NCBI RefSeq assembly: GCF_001511835.1
Contig: NZ_LN997848.1
Location: 4,492,001 to 4,556,000 of the forward strand
DNA length: 64,000 nucleotides
Direction of reading: 5' to 3'
DNA from: Magnetospirillum sp. XM-1
Lineage (GTDB): Bacteria; Pseudomonadota; Alphaproteobacteria; Rhodospirillales; Magnetospirillaceae
Part shown: piece after piece, positions 44,012 through 53,003 of the stretch
Layout of the letters: each line of letters opens with the position of its first letter
How positions within the stretch are numbered: the stretch's first letter is position 1
Notes under the pieces: model-generated
What the model was told of the DNA's origin: nothing
Seen by the model: only the letters and a program-made list of their open reading frames with translations
The model's database searches: none
Translations under genes and position numbers: made by a program

Positions 44012-44434
44012 ATGACCGCAGCGACCACCCTGCCCCACATCACCGCCTTCTTGAACGCGGTGTCGCTGGCCTTCCTGATCACCGGCTTCGTCCATATCCG
44101 AATGGGCCGCAAGGACAGCCACCGCAAGGCCATGCTGGGCGCGGTGGGGGCCTCGGCCCTGTTCCTGGCCTTCTACGTGATCTACCACTTCGCCGCCCCC
44201 ATCTTCGTGTTCCGGGGGACCGGGATGGTGCGGCCGGTCTATTACACGCTGCTGATCAGCCATGTGGTGCTGGCGGCGGTGGCCCTGCCCCTGGTGGCGC
44301 TGACCCTGCTGCGCGCGCTCAAGGGCCGCTTCGACCTGCATCCGAAAATCGCCCGCTGGACGTTGCCGCTGTGGCTTTACGTTTCTATCACCGGCATCGT
44401 TGTGTATCTTATGCTGTATCATCTATACACCTGA
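44012..44434 (+). CDS. DUF420-family membrane protein
   Basis: 140 aa with four hydrophobic helices and conserved His in F-V-H-I-R-M-G, Y-H-F and H-P-K-I-A-R-W-T-L-P-L-W-L-Y-V-S-I-T-G. The family (CtaM-like) is linked to cytochrome oxidase maturation in Gram-positives. Its position directly before heme O synthase supports a similar role. Starts 7 nt after the permease. Confidence 0.9.
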   Translation: MTAATTLPHITAFLNAVSLAFLITGFVHIRMGRKDSHRKAMLGAVGASALFLAFYVIYHFAAPIFVFRGTGMVRPVYYTLLISHVVLAAVALPLVALTLLRALKGRFDLHPKIARWTLPLWLYVSITGIVVYLMLYHLYT

Positions 44435-44466
44435 CCCGCGGAATAACCGCGGGCGCGGAGGCGGGT

Positions 44467-45318
44467 TTGACGTTCAGGCAATTCATCGAGCTTTTGAAGC
44501 CGCGTATCGCGCTGATGATCGCGCTGACCGCGATCACCGGCTATGGCGCCGTGGCGACCAAGGTCGACCCGGTGGCGCTGCTGCTGCTGACGCTGGCCAT
44601 GATCCTCGGCTCGGCGGCGTCGGCGGTGTTCAACCATGTCTGGGACCGCGACATCGACCGGCTGATGCGCCGCACGTCCCGCCGCCCCATGGCTACGGGA
44701 GCCGGCACGCCCGCCGTGGGCTTCACGCTCGCCATCGTGCTGATGGCGGCCGGCATGGCCCTGGCCAGCACGGTGTTCAACTGGGTGGTGGCGCTGCACC
44801 TGTTCCTGGGCGGCTTCGTCTATGTGGCCATCTACACCGTCTGGCTGAAGCGCCGCCATTGGACCAACATCATCATCGGCGGCGCGGCCGGCAGCTTCGC
44901 CGTCCTGGCCGGGGCGGCCGCCGTGGACCAGACCCAGTGGATGCTGCCCATGGTGCTGGCCCTGGTGCTGTTCCTGTGGACGCCCAGCCATTTCTGGGCG
45001 CTGGCCATCCTGCTGGCCGACGACTACCGCCAGGCCGGCGTTCCCATGCTGCCGGTGGTGGTGGGCAACCAGCGCACCGCCTGGTGGATTCTCGGCAACA
45101 GCATCGCCCTGGTGGCGTCGTCGCTGCTGCCCTGGTGGATGGGGTTGCTGGGCAGCGCCTACGGCATCATCGCCGCGCTGTCGGGCGCGGTGCTGCTGGG
45201 CTTCAACGTGGTGCTGGTCAAGGACCCGTCGCGCAAATGGGCGGGATGGAACTTCGCCGCCTCCATGCCCTATCTGCTGCTGGTGTTCATCGCGGTGTTC
45301 GTCGACAAGCACTGGTAA
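44467..45318 (+). CDS. ctaB: Protoheme IX farnesyltransferase (heme O synthase)
   Basis: 283 aa with about nine helices. It adds a farnesyl group to heme B, giving heme O for heme-copper oxidases. Motifs: F-I-E-L-L-K-P-R-I, N-H-V-W-D-R-D-I-D-R-L-M-R-R-T and T-P-S-H-F-W-A-L-A-I. The start is inferred as TTG at 44467 after GGAGGCGGG; no ATG lies near. It is separated from the coxB-type genes seen in other genomes. Confidence 0.94.
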   Translation: MTFRQFIELLKPRIALMIALTAITGYGAVATKVDPVALLLLTLAMILGSAASAVFNHVWDRDIDRLMRRTSRRPMATGAGTPAVGFTLAIVLMAAGMALASTVFNWVVALHLFLGGFVYVAIYTVWLKRRHWTNIIIGGAAGSFAVLAGAAAVDQTQWMLPMVLALVLFLWTPSHFWALAILLADDYRQAGVPMLPVVVGNQRTAWWILGNSIALVASSLLPWWMGLLGSAYGIIAALSGAVLLGFNVVLVKDPSRKWAGWNFAASMPYLLLVFIAVFVDKHW

Positions 45319-45330
45319 GGGGAATGGGCG

Positions 45331-46167
45331 CTACTGCGCCATTTCCGCCAGGGCGACGAACAGCGGGCCGAAGACCTTTTCCGGCTCGCTGCCCCATTTC
45401 TCCATGAAGGCGGCCTTGCGCTCGGCCGAGAAGGTGTCGGGCCGGCAGGAGGCGAACAGGGCCTGGAACAGCCGCACCATGTGGGCCTCGCTGAATTCGC
45501 GCAGGACCTTGTCCTCGGGCCGCTTGGGGATGAAGGCGTTGGACGCGGTGGAGATGGAGGACGGGCTGGAATTCATGATGATCAGGAACCAGTCCTTGCG
45601 CGGCTCGAAACGCCGGAAGCTCCGCGCCATGGTGACCAGCACCTCCTCGAACACGACGCGCACGTCGTCGTCGGCATAGAAATCGGGCCAGGACACCAGC
45701 CCATCCTCGGTACGGTGACGCTCGGCCGCCTTGTTGGCCCGGTTGCGCAGCAGGTCGAACGGCTCCTCGCCGATGATCATGCGCACAGCCGAGAAAAATT
45801 GCGGCAGGTGCTTGCGCTCGATGCCGCTGTTCTTGTCGTCGAAGCAGTCGGAGAACGGCCGGGCGATGATGCGGCCCAGGAAATCGGCCCGCTGCTGCTC
45901 GATCCGGCGGAGCGAAAAGGCCGCGTCGCAGCCGTCTTCCCACAGGGCGTAATGCTCTCCCAGCGGCCCGCGGGCCGCCAGCACCGCCTTGGCGACGCGA
46001 CGGACATCGTCCATGGTGACCGTGCCGTCGACGGCGGATTCCTCGAGAATATCCGTCAACGCAAGGATGGCGACGGCTGCAACGCTGCGGCATCGCTTCC
46101 CCCCCGGCTCCCTTGCCGTTATGGCGCCACCCGGTTCGATGGCCGGCACCGCTTCCTGCGCTCCCAT
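45331..46167 (-). CDS. Conserved hypothetical protein, soluble
   Basis: 278 aa, not recognised. No signal or TM. Blocks of note: I-L-A-L-T-D-I-L-E-E-S-A-V-D-G-T-V-T-M-D-D, F-D-L-L-R-N-R-A-N-K-A-A-E-R-H-R and F-E-P-R-K-D-W-F-L-I-I-M-N-S-S. Monocistronic, convergent with ctaB. Upstream is an AT-rich 247-bp gap shared with the peptidase gene. Confidence 0.65.
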   Translation of the reverse strand: MGAQEAVPAIEPGGAITAREPGGKRCRSVAAVAILALTDILEESAVDGTVTMDDVRRVAKAVLAARGPLGEHYALWEDGCDAAFSLRRIEQQRADFLGRIIARPFSDCFDDKNSGIERKHLPQFFSAVRMIIGEEPFDLLRNRANKAAERHRTEDGLVSWPDFYADDDVRVVFEEVLVTMARSFRRFEPRKDWFLIIMNSSPSSISTASNAFIPKRPEDKVLREFSEAHMVRLFQALFASCRPDTFSAERKAAFMEKWGSEPEKVFGPLFVALAEMAQ

Positions 46168-46414
46168 ATCATCTCACCTGGAGAGCTTGAACACGACAGA
46201 TGCCCATCCGAAATTACTATTCATGCTACATATTTTTCCATGTCCTATAAAGATCTTACTTAGGGCGCTCTCCTTACGTCTAGGGTGGTCTCCGTATGCA
46301 ATACTTCTGCTGCACTGCGGTAATCGCGTTTTTTGCATATTCCGTAATTTTCAGACCCTAGCTGTTCCAATTTCCCCCCTCCCTGGCTTGGGCCTTATGC
46401 GCTAGGGTTCCCCC
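46168..46414. other. AT-rich divergent intergenic region
   Basis: No gene seen. It lies between the divergent genes at 46167 and 46415 and is clearly more AT-rich than its surroundings; it should hold promoters for both. No clear operator or hairpin was picked out. Confidence 0.4.
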
Positions 46415-48226
46415 ATGACTCATCAAGCCTCTCCGGCCTCGTCCGCCGACCGCCTCGCCCTGCTGCGACAGGAATTGAAGCGCCGCAACCTGAACGGCTT
46501 CGTGGTTCCGCGCGCCGACCAGCACCAGGGCGAGTACGTCCCGCCCTCGGCCCAGCGCCTGGGCTGGCTCACCGGCTTCACCGGCTCGGCGGGGGCGGCG
46601 GTGGTGCTTGCCGGCAAGGCGGCGGTGTTCGTTGACGGCCGCTATACCCTGCAGGTGCGAAACGAGGTCGACACCGCCCTGTTCGCGCCCCTTCACCTGA
46701 TCGACCACCCTCCTCATCACTGGCTGGGCGAGGAACTGGCCAAGGGCGACCGCCTGGGCTTCGACCCCTGGCTGCATACCCAGGATCAGGTCCGGACCCT
46801 GACCATGGCCTGCGAGCGGGTGGGCGCGGTCTTGGTCCCCTGCCCCGACAATCCCCTCGATTCCGTCTGGGCCGACCGGCCGGAGCCGCCCGCCAGCCCG
46901 GTGACCGCCCATCCCGAGGGCTTCGCCGGCCGCTCCGCCGCCGACAAGCGCCAGGACATCGCCGCCCAGATGAAAGCGGACCGGCAGGACGCCGCAGTGT
47001 TGAGCGCGCCGGAATCCGTGGCCTGGCTGCTGAACATCCGGGCCGCCGACGTGGCCTTCACGCCGTTGCCGCTGTGCTTCGCCATCCTCCACGCCGATTC
47101 GTCAGTGGACCTGTTCATGGAAGCCGGGCGCGTCGCCGCCTCCATCCGCGCCGCCTGGGGAGAGCAGGTCAGGGTCGAGGAGCCGGCCCGCTTCGAAGCA
47201 TTGCTCCGCCTGTTGGGGCGCGGCGGCAAACGGGTGCGCCTGGATTCGGCCTCCACCCCGTTCCAGGTCTGGGAAACCCTGCGGGCGGCGGGCGCCCAGG
47301 TCGAAGCGGGAGCCGACCCCTGCGCCCTGCCCCGCGCCTGCAAGAACTCCGTCGAGATGGCCGGAACCCGCGCCGCCCATCACCGCGACGGCGTCGCCAT
47401 GGTGCGCTTCCTGGCCTGGCTGGAGGGCGCGACGCGCGACGGCACGGTGGACGAGATGGCCGCCGCCGACGCGCTCGAGGCGTTCCGCCGCCGGGGCGCG
47501 CATTTCCAGGGCCTGTCCTTTCCCACCATTTCGGGCGCGGGCGCCAACGGCGCCATCGTCCATTACCATTCGACGCCCAAGACCAACCGGCCGCTTGGTC
47601 CCGGCGAGCTGTATCTGGTGGATTCCGGCGCCCAGTACCTGGACGGCACCACCGACGTCACCCGCACGGTGCTGATCGGCGACGAGCCCCCCGCCGAGGC
47701 TCGCCGTCGCTTCACCCTGGTGCTGAAGGGCCATATCGCCCTGGCGCGGGCCGTCTTTCCGGCGGGAACCACCGGCAGCCAGCTGGACGCCCTGGCCCGC
47801 CAGCCGCTGTGGTCGGCGGGGCTGGACTACGACCACGGCACCGGCCACGGCGTCGGCAGCTTCCTGTCGGTGCATGAAGGCCCCCAGCGCATTTCCAAGG
47901 TGGGCAACACCGTGGCGCTGAAGCCGGGGATGATCCTGTCCAATGAGCCCGGCTACTACAAGACCGGCGCCTACGGCATCCGCATCGAGAATCTGGTGCT
48001 GGTCACCCCGCTCGCCCCCCCGGCCGGGGCCGAACGCGACCTGCTGGGCTTCGAGACCCTGACCCTGGTGCCCATCGACCGCGCCCTGGTGGCGGCGGAG
48101 ATGCTGGACGCGGCGGAGCGCGACTGGCTGAACGCCTATCATGCCCGGGTGCGGGGCGAGATCATGCCGCTGCTGAGCGAGCCGGCGGAGCGCGACTGGC
48201 TGGAGCGGGCGACGGCAGCGCTTTAG
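46415..48226 (+). CDS. Xaa-Pro aminopeptidase (M24B)
   Basis: 603 aa, the long three-domain form. Two creatinase-like N-terminal domains (R-A-D-Q-H-Q-G-E-Y-V-P, F-T-G-S-A-G, D-G-R-Y-T-L-Q) precede a pita-bread domain with metal ligands in V-D-S-G-A-Q-Y-L-D-G-T-T-D-V-T-R-T, H-G-T-G-H-G-V-G, S-N-E-P-G-Y-Y and R-I-E-N-L. Removes N-terminal residues preceding proline; cytoplasmic, dinuclear metal. Confidence 0.95.
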   Translation: MTHQASPASSADRLALLRQELKRRNLNGFVVPRADQHQGEYVPPSAQRLGWLTGFTGSAGAAVVLAGKAAVFVDGRYTLQVRNEVDTALFAPLHLIDHPPHHWLGEELAKGDRLGFDPWLHTQDQVRTLTMACERVGAVLVPCPDNPLDSVWADRPEPPASPVTAHPEGFAGRSAADKRQDIAAQMKADRQDAAVLSAPESVAWLLNIRAADVAFTPLPLCFAILHADSSVDLFMEAGRVAASIRAAWGEQVRVEEPARFEALLRLLGRGGKRVRLDSASTPFQVWETLRAAGAQVEAGADPCALPRACKNSVEMAGTRAAHHRDGVAMVRFLAWLEGATRDGTVDEMAAADALEAFRRRGAHFQGLSFPTISGAGANGAIVHYHSTPKTNRPLGPGELYLVDSGAQYLDGTTDVTRTVLIGDEPPAEARRRFTLVLKGHIALARAVFPAGTTGSQLDALARQPLWSAGLDYDHGTGHGVGSFLSVHEGPQRISKVGNTVALKPGMILSNEPGYYKTGAYGIRIENLVLVTPLAPPAGAERDLLGFETLTLVPIDRALVAAEMLDAAERDWLNAYHARVRGEIMPLLSEPAERDWLERATAAL

Positions 48227-48229
48227 GGA

Positions 48230-48634
48230 CTACTCGGTCCAGCCGTGGTCGAGGGCATAGCCCGAGGTGACGTAATCCATGGTCGCCCGGTGCTCCAGGA
48301 ACCATTGGGGCAGGTCCACGGCGAAATATTCGTCGCAGGTCTCGCCCGCCTCCAGGGCCCGGATCACGTCTTCCAGCTCGGCGATCACCCGCCGGTGCTC
48401 GTCGCGATGGGGATCGAGGGCGAAGAAGCCGGTCTTCACCATCATCGCCTCCTCGCGGGCGAAATGCTCCACGCAATGCCGGGTGAACGTCCGGGTCAGT
48501 TCCAGGCGCTCGGGCGGGGTGGCGGCGGCCAGGCGGTTGATCATCTCCACCGCCTCGCAATGATCGTGATCCACGAAGCCGACCCCAAGCAGCAGGGCTT
48601 CGCCCCACCGGATGACCGCATGCCGAGGAATCAT
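48230..48634 (-). CDS. Hemerythrin-like protein
   Basis: 134 aa four-helix bundle with the diiron ligand pattern: H-D-H-C-E-A-V, H-C-V-E-H-F-A-R-E-E, H-R-D-E-H and F-L-E-H-R-A-T-M-D-Y. Start M-I-P-R-H-A-V-I-R-W-G at 48634. Bacteriohemerythrins bind O2 and are abundant in magnetotactic species. Next to a cluster of small Cys-rich genes on the same strand. Confidence 0.92.
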   Translation of the reverse strand: MIPRHAVIRWGEALLLGVGFVDHDHCEAVEMINRLAAATPPERLELTRTFTRHCVEHFAREEAMMVKTGFFALDPHRDEHRRVIAELEDVIRALEAGETCDEYFAVDLPQWFLEHRATMDYVTSGYALDHGWTE

Positions 48635-48731
48635 CGCCACGTCTTCCCAAGTCTGACGAACCGGCCGCAATGTACGCCTCTGGCTTTCAGACGCAAGCCA
48701 AAGCCACACCCGGCCCATGGATATTGAAGCC

Positions 48732-49022
48732 TCAGCCGGCCAGCAATTGCGCCCGGTTGCGGAAGAAGGAACAGGCCAGACAGGGATCGTCGCTACGCAA
48801 CTTCTCCGCGTGGCCGATGCGCACGACCCAGCAATTGTCATGCTGCGAGTGGCTGAGATCGTTGCCTTGGGCTCTTCGGCTCACCGAGGCGACGGCTTCG
48901 GGGCAACCGGCGCAAGGCAGCGCGCATTCCCCGGCGCAATGCCCTGTCGACATGTCAGGATGAGACGCGTCCTTTGCCTGCACGTCCACCTCCATGCATG
49001 CCGTCAAACCCGGAAGGAACAT
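48732..49022 (-). CDS. Small cysteine-rich protein 1 (unknown)
   Basis: Up to 96 aa with 8 Cys: C9, C29, C33, C37, C40, C64, C82, C85. The spacing C-x3-C-x3-C-x2-C followed by a late C-x2-C suggests metal (Cu, Zn or Fe-S) or disulphide roles. No signal peptide. Start uncertain: ATG at 49022 lacks a good ribosome site, one at 48995 is possible. Ends 97 nt before hemerythrin. Function unknown. Confidence 0.6.
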   Translation of the reverse strand: MFLPGLTACMEVDVQAKDASHPDMSTGHCAGECALPCAGCPEAVASVSRRAQGNDLSHSQHDNCWVVRIGHAEKLRSDDPCLACSFFRNRAQLLAG

Positions 49023-49028
49023 CGGAAA

Positions 49029-49292
49029 CTAGCGAAAAGCCGTCACCGGCGAAATCAGATGCCGCAGCCGGTCCACCAAGCGAGAGCGAACCGGCGCCCC
49101 CTGATGCAGGTCGCCGGCACACCGGGCGATTTCGCGGGCGCAGGCGTCATGGTGCGAGCAAGTGGAATCCTCGGGGCAATGGGCGATGTCGCCGAGGATG
49201 ACCAGGGCGTCCACCCATACGCCACACGCGATGCAGTTGGAGGTCGCCGCGAACTTGCGTTGACAGGCCGAGGGCAGGTCACAATTCGTCAT
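49029..49292 (-). CDS. Small cysteine-rich protein 2 (unknown)
   Basis: 87 aa with 8 Cys (C4, C10, C20, C23, C39, C45, C51, C58). It contains C-x5-C-x5-C (H-C-P-E-D-S-T-C-S-H-H-D-A-C), shared with the next small protein. Third-codon-position GC is high, supporting coding. No signal or TM. The frame extends to 49340. Only 6 nt separate it from the following small gene, so they are probably co-transcribed. Confidence 0.65.
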   Translation of the reverse strand: MTNCDLPSACQRKFAATSNCIACGVWVDALVILGDIAHCPEDSTCSHHDACAREIARCAGDLHQGAPVRSRLVDRLRHLISPVTAFR

Positions 49293-49380
49293 ACGGGGAT
49301 GATAGGGATGGCGAGGTTGATTCTCAACCACATCTTCCATGCGGGAAACACGGGGCGATCATGCGACCCATCCGATGGAG

Positions 49381-49617
49381 CTAGGCCGACAGGGCGAGAA
49401 CCCGGTCATGCTCGGCCGCCGCGATGGCGCTTTCCGACAGGCGCGTCGCCACGATCATGGCCATCCACGAGCAGCCCAGACGGCGCGGGCAAGACAGCAA
49501 CGCGCTGCACGAACCGGCATTGCGCAGCACCGACAAGGCATGCTCGGCCGGGTCGGCGTCGCCGGCCAGGCTCATCAGCCCATCGAATGCGCAACGTGTG
49601 TTGTCCTGCAGTCCCAT
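49381..49617 (-). CDS. Small cysteine-containing protein 3 (unknown)
   Basis: 78 aa with C9, C37, C43 and C49. The C-x5-C-x5-C motif (S-C-S-A-L-L-S-C-P-R-R-L-G-C) matches the neighbouring gene, suggesting distant paralogy. AGGGA lies 8 nt before the ATG. First gene of the presumed minus-strand cluster leading to hemerythrin. Confidence 0.65.
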   Translation of the reverse strand: MGLQDNTRCAFDGLMSLAGDADPAEHALSVLRNAGSCSALLSCPRRLGCSWMAMIVATRLSESAIAAAEHDRVLALSA

Positions 49618-49892
49618 CGTCGGAATCCCTGGTGGAGACCATACGTGATTTTACCTGGAATAAGGCAAAGGACAATCAGGTGGAGCCCCCATTCATCGAA
49701 CGATAATATTGATGAAAGTTGACGAAGGAATACGGCCCATCACCTTGGCCCAGCCCATCCGATATATAAGACCTCGAACGGCCACCGCTAAAACGGGCAC
49801 GAGCGTTCCAATGCGCACGATTTAACCGAGCTGTCACTTGAGCCATGCGGCAGCCCGGCCTAGGCCTTCTCCCCAAACATCGGGAGAACATC
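49618..49892. other. Divergent intergenic region, AT-rich
   Basis: No gene seen. Lies between the Cys-rich cluster and the glycosyltransferase. The stretch around 49690-49830 is AT-rich and should contain both promoters. No clear palindrome of regulator length was recognised. Confidence 0.4.
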
Positions 49893-50909
49893 ATGCGCAT
49901 TGCCCTGGTCACCGACGCCTGGACACCCCAGCGCAACGGCGTGGTGCGGGTGTTGAGCACCCTGACCGCCATGCTGGGCGATCTCGGCCATCTGGTGCGG
50001 GTCATCGAGCCTTCGGCCTTCACCACCATGGCCTGCCCGTCCTATCCCGAAATTCCCCTGGCCCTGCTGCCCCGCCGCAAGGTGGCGCGCCGGCTGGACG
50101 AGTTCGCCCCCGACGCCGTCCACATCGCCACCGAGGGGCCGCTGGGTTGGGCGGCGCGGGCCTGGTGCCTGCGGCACCAACTGCCCTTCACCACCGCCTA
50201 CCACACCAAGTTTCCGGAATACATCCACGCCCGCACCGGCGTGCCGCTGGCCTGGCCCTACGCCCTGATGCGGCGCTTCCACAATCCGGCGGCGGCGGTG
50301 CTGTGCCCGTCGCCCTCGATCCACCGCGAACTGCGCGCCCAGGGCTTTTCCGGCGTCGTTCCCTGGTCGCACGGCGTCGATACGGGGGTGTTCCGGCCCG
50401 GCCCCAAGGACTTCCTCGACCTGCCGCGCCCCATCTTCATGTATGTGGGACGGGTGGCGGTGGAGAAGAACCTGCCCGCCTTCCTGGATCTCGACCTGCC
50501 CGGCTCCAAGGTGGTGGTGGGCGACGGCCCGGCCAGGGCCCAGCTGATGGAGCGCTACACCCAGGCCCATTTCCACATCGTCAACGGCGACGAGGAACTG
50601 GCGCGTGCCTATCGCGCCGCCGACGCCTTCGTCTTTCCGTCACGCACCGACACGTTCGGGCTGGTGATGCTCGAAGCCCTGGCCTCGGGCGTGCCGGTAG
50701 CGGCCTATCCGGTGACCGGCCCGCTGGACGTGGTGGGCGGCGCGCCGGTGGGCGTGCTGGACGAGGATCTGCGGGCGGCCGCGCTGCGCGCACTCTCCAT
50801 CCCGCCCGAGGATTGCCGCCGCCATGCCGGCCGCTTTTCCTGGACACGGGTGACGGCGGAATTTCTCAGCCATCTGCGCCCCTTTCAGCGGCGCGCACAG
50901 GCCGGTTGA
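49893..50909 (+). CDS. GT4-family glycosyltransferase
   Basis: 338 aa. N-terminal M-R-I-A-L-V-T-D-A-W-T-P-Q-R-N-G-V-V-R-V, mid A-Y-H-T-K-F-P-E-Y and W-S-H-G-V-D-T-G-V-F, and C-terminal donor-binding E-x7-E region in F-P-S-R-T-D-T-F-G-L-V-M-L-E-A. Resembles alpha-mannosyl or GlcNAc transferases acting on membrane lipids. Donor and acceptor unknown. ATG at 49893 after GGGAGAA. Confidence 0.9.
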   Translation: MRIALVTDAWTPQRNGVVRVLSTLTAMLGDLGHLVRVIEPSAFTTMACPSYPEIPLALLPRRKVARRLDEFAPDAVHIATEGPLGWAARAWCLRHQLPFTTAYHTKFPEYIHARTGVPLAWPYALMRRFHNPAAAVLCPSPSIHRELRAQGFSGVVPWSHGVDTGVFRPGPKDFLDLPRPIFMYVGRVAVEKNLPAFLDLDLPGSKVVVGDGPARAQLMERYTQAHFHIVNGDEELARAYRAADAFVFPSRTDTFGLVMLEALASGVPVAAYPVTGPLDVVGGAPVGVLDEDLRAAALRALSIPPEDCRRHAGRFSWTRVTAEFLSHLRPFQRRAQAG

Positions 50910-50967
50910 TCTTTGCCCCCCGAGACGGGCAGACTGTCGCCTCCATCGACCTGCCGGGACACAAGCC

Positions 50968-51474
50968 TTGAGCCACCGCACCATTGCCCTCGCCCTTGCC
51001 TTCGGGCTCTTCGCCCTTCCCGCCGCGGCCGGATCGGCCTGCGGGTCCCCCGAAGAGATCAGGGCTGCCCAGCTGCGCCAGTTCCATTACCAGCTGCAGG
51101 TGGCGGCCCTGAACTGCCGCGGCGACGACCCCTCGCTTCCGGCCAAGTGGAGCAGCTACGTCCACCGCCACGGCGGCACCATGAGCGTCAACGCCAACGT
51201 CATGCGCGCCTACTTCACCCGCACCGGCAAGGGTGTCTCCGGCTTCGACCGCTACAACACAGTGCTGACCAACCGGGAATCGGTGCGGGTCCACGAGACC
51301 GAGGGCTATTGCGAGATCAGCCAGCCGCTGTTCGAGAAGGCCATCGCCGCCAACGGCCAGCAACTGGCCGCCCTGGCCACCGACACGGTCGGCAAGCCGG
51401 CCGATATCACCGCCTGTACCGAGACCAAAGCGGCGGATTCCGAGAAGAAGCCCAAGAAGGTCGCCAAGAACTAG
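50968..51474 (+). CDS. Predicted periplasmic protein, unknown
   Basis: 168 aa with a signal peptide (T-I-A-L-A-L-A-F-G-L-F-A-L-P-A-A-A-G-S-A-C). Mature part has several Cys (C-G-S-P, L-N-C-R, Y-C-E-I, T-A-C-T) and a lysine-rich tail K-K-P-K-K-V-A-K-N. Not recognised. Start inferred at TTG 50968. Downstream of the glycosyltransferase by 58 nt. Confidence 0.65.
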   Translation: MSHRTIALALAFGLFALPAAAGSACGSPEEIRAAQLRQFHYQLQVAALNCRGDDPSLPAKWSSYVHRHGGTMSVNANVMRAYFTRTGKGVSGFDRYNTVLTNRESVRVHETEGYCEISQPLFEKAIAANGQQLAALATDTVGKPADITACTETKAADSEKKPKKVAKN

Positions 51475-51564
51475 GCTCCCGCCGTCCATGGCAATACCGC
51501 AAGATCGGTCGAGCGCTTTACCTTTCGATTACGCTTAGCTGGTGCCGCCACGGAGAACGGAACC

Positions 51565-52449
51565 ATGAAGGCGGCAATTCGTAACCACCAGACCCGAATG
51601 CAGCGGGTGCTGGACCACATAGACCGGCATCTGGACGAGGACCTGGACCTGGAAACGCTGAGCCGGGTCGCCGCCTACTCGAAGTATCATTTCCACCGGC
51701 AGTTCACGGCGACCTTCGGGCTGTCCGTGCATCGCTATGTCCAGCTCGCCCGCATGAAGCGCGCTTCGTACCGGCTCGCCTACCGGGATAGCCAGAATGT
51801 CACCGACATCGCGATGGATGCCGGCTACGACGCGCCCGACGCCTTCGCCCGCGCCTTCCGGCAACGGTTCGGGCAATCCCCCTCGTCGTTCCGGAAGTCT
51901 CCCGATTGGGAGCCGTGGCTTGCGGCCTTCACCCCCCTGGACAATGCGAGGAGCAAGCGCATGCAGAGAACCTTCACCGCGGACGACGTGACCATCCGCG
52001 ATGTCCCCACCACCCCGGTGGCGATCATGGAGCATCGGGGCGACCCGGCGACGCTCGGCGCCACCATCCAGCGGTTCATCGCGTGGCGCAGGGCCGCCGG
52101 CCTGCACCCCAGGACAAGCCCGACCTTCAATGTCTGGCGTTCCGAGCGCTGTCCCGAATCGCCGGCCGATTATAGCGTGGACCTCTGCGCCGGGACCGAC
52201 CGGCCGGTCGCGCCCAACGGCGAGCACGTCAAGGCCGGCGAGATCCCCGGCGGGCGCTGCGCGGTGCTGCGCGTCGTCGGCCACACCGACAACCTGGAGC
52301 CAGCCGCGCTCTTTCTTTATCGCGACTGGCTTCCGGCCAGCGGCGAGGAAGCGCGCGACTTCCCGATCTATTGCCAGCGGCTGAGCTTCTTTCCGGAGGT
52401 GCCGGAACACGAGGCGGTGGCGGAGGTATTCCTGCCGCTGAAGGCCTAA
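51565..52449 (+). CDS. AraC-family regulator with GyrI-like effector domain
   Basis: 294 aa. Residues ~8-110 form the double HTH (L-D-L-E-T-L-S-R-V-A-A-Y-S-K-Y-H-F-H-R-Q-F, D-I-A-M-D-A-G-Y-D-A-P-D-A-F-A-R-A-F-R-Q-R-F-G). Residues ~135-294 resemble the GyrI/SbmC small-molecule binding domain (V-A-I-M-E-H-R-G-D). SoxS/Rob-like multidrug or stress regulators share this layout. The 3' end overlaps the convergent nuclease-like gene by 4 nt. Confidence 0.92.
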   Translation: MKAAIRNHQTRMQRVLDHIDRHLDEDLDLETLSRVAAYSKYHFHRQFTATFGLSVHRYVQLARMKRASYRLAYRDSQNVTDIAMDAGYDAPDAFARAFRQRFGQSPSSFRKSPDWEPWLAAFTPLDNARSKRMQRTFTADDVTIRDVPTTPVAIMEHRGDPATLGATIQRFIAWRRAAGLHPRTSPTFNVWRSERCPESPADYSVDLCAGTDRPVAPNGEHVKAGEIPGGRCAVLRVVGHTDNLEPAALFLYRDWLPASGEEARDFPIYCQRLSFFPEVPEHEAVAEVFLPLKA

Positions 52450-52985
52450 TCCTCGTCCTCGGCCTTGCGCCGGGCGGTTTCCCAGTCCCGCGGCAGCACC
52501 ATGTCGGCGGCCCACAGGCCGCGCTTGGCGGCGACCGCCTGTTTCTGCGCCTCGGCATAGGGGCCGTCCTTGGCGGCGCGGGCCAGACCGCCCGCCACCA
52601 GCAGGCGGCCCAAATCCCCCTCGGCCACCTTGCAGCGTCCCCACAGCTGGCCCGAAGCCACGTCGACGATCTCGCAGGCCACGCCCTTGGACAGCAATTC
52701 GCCCATGCGCTTCCTGGCCGGACGGGCGCAGTCGAATTCATTCCTGGCCGATTTGGAGCCGCACAAATCCTTGCGCCCCGGCGCGGTGATGCCGGCCAGC
52801 GCCACATGCAGCCCACGCACCTGGACGGCCCCGGCGTCGAAGCCCTCGGCCTTGCCCCAGACGCAGGCACCGCCGTCCCCATCCTCGGCGCAGCGGAGCG
52901 GCGGGGGAGCGGCGGGAGGCGGCCCGGCGGCCAAGGCCGGGACCGACAGGAGCAGCAGGGTCAGGACGAACGCGATTGCATGCAT
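52446..52985 (-). CDS. Secreted thermonuclease-like (SNase-fold) protein, possibly inactive
   Basis: 179 aa with a signal peptide (M-H-A-I-A-F-V-L-T-L-L-L-L-S-V-P-A-L-A-A). The core resembles the Staphylococcal nuclease OB-fold: V-R-G-L-H-V-A-L-A-G-I-T-A-P, G-L-W-A-A-D. Canonical catalytic Arg/Asp/Glu of SNase (D-G-D-T, R-x-x-x-I-D-A-P-E) appear degenerate here, so nuclease activity is doubtful. Convergent with the AraC gene. Confidence 0.7.
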   Translation of the reverse strand: MHAIAFVLTLLLLSVPALAAGPPPAAPPPLRCAEDGDGGACVWGKAEGFDAGAVQVRGLHVALAGITAPGRKDLCGSKSARNEFDCARPARKRMGELLSKGVACEIVDVASGQLWGRCKVAEGDLGRLLVAGGLARAAKDGPYAEAQKQAVAAKRGLWAADMVLPRDWETARRKAEDED

Positions 52986-53003
52986 TCGCCCAATCTACGG
53001 CAC

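Noticed and set aside
49838..50971. Overlapping open frame in a second register across the glycosyltransferase
   Set aside because: It is Arg/Pro/Gly-rich shadow sequence; the glycosyltransferase frame carries the family motifs.
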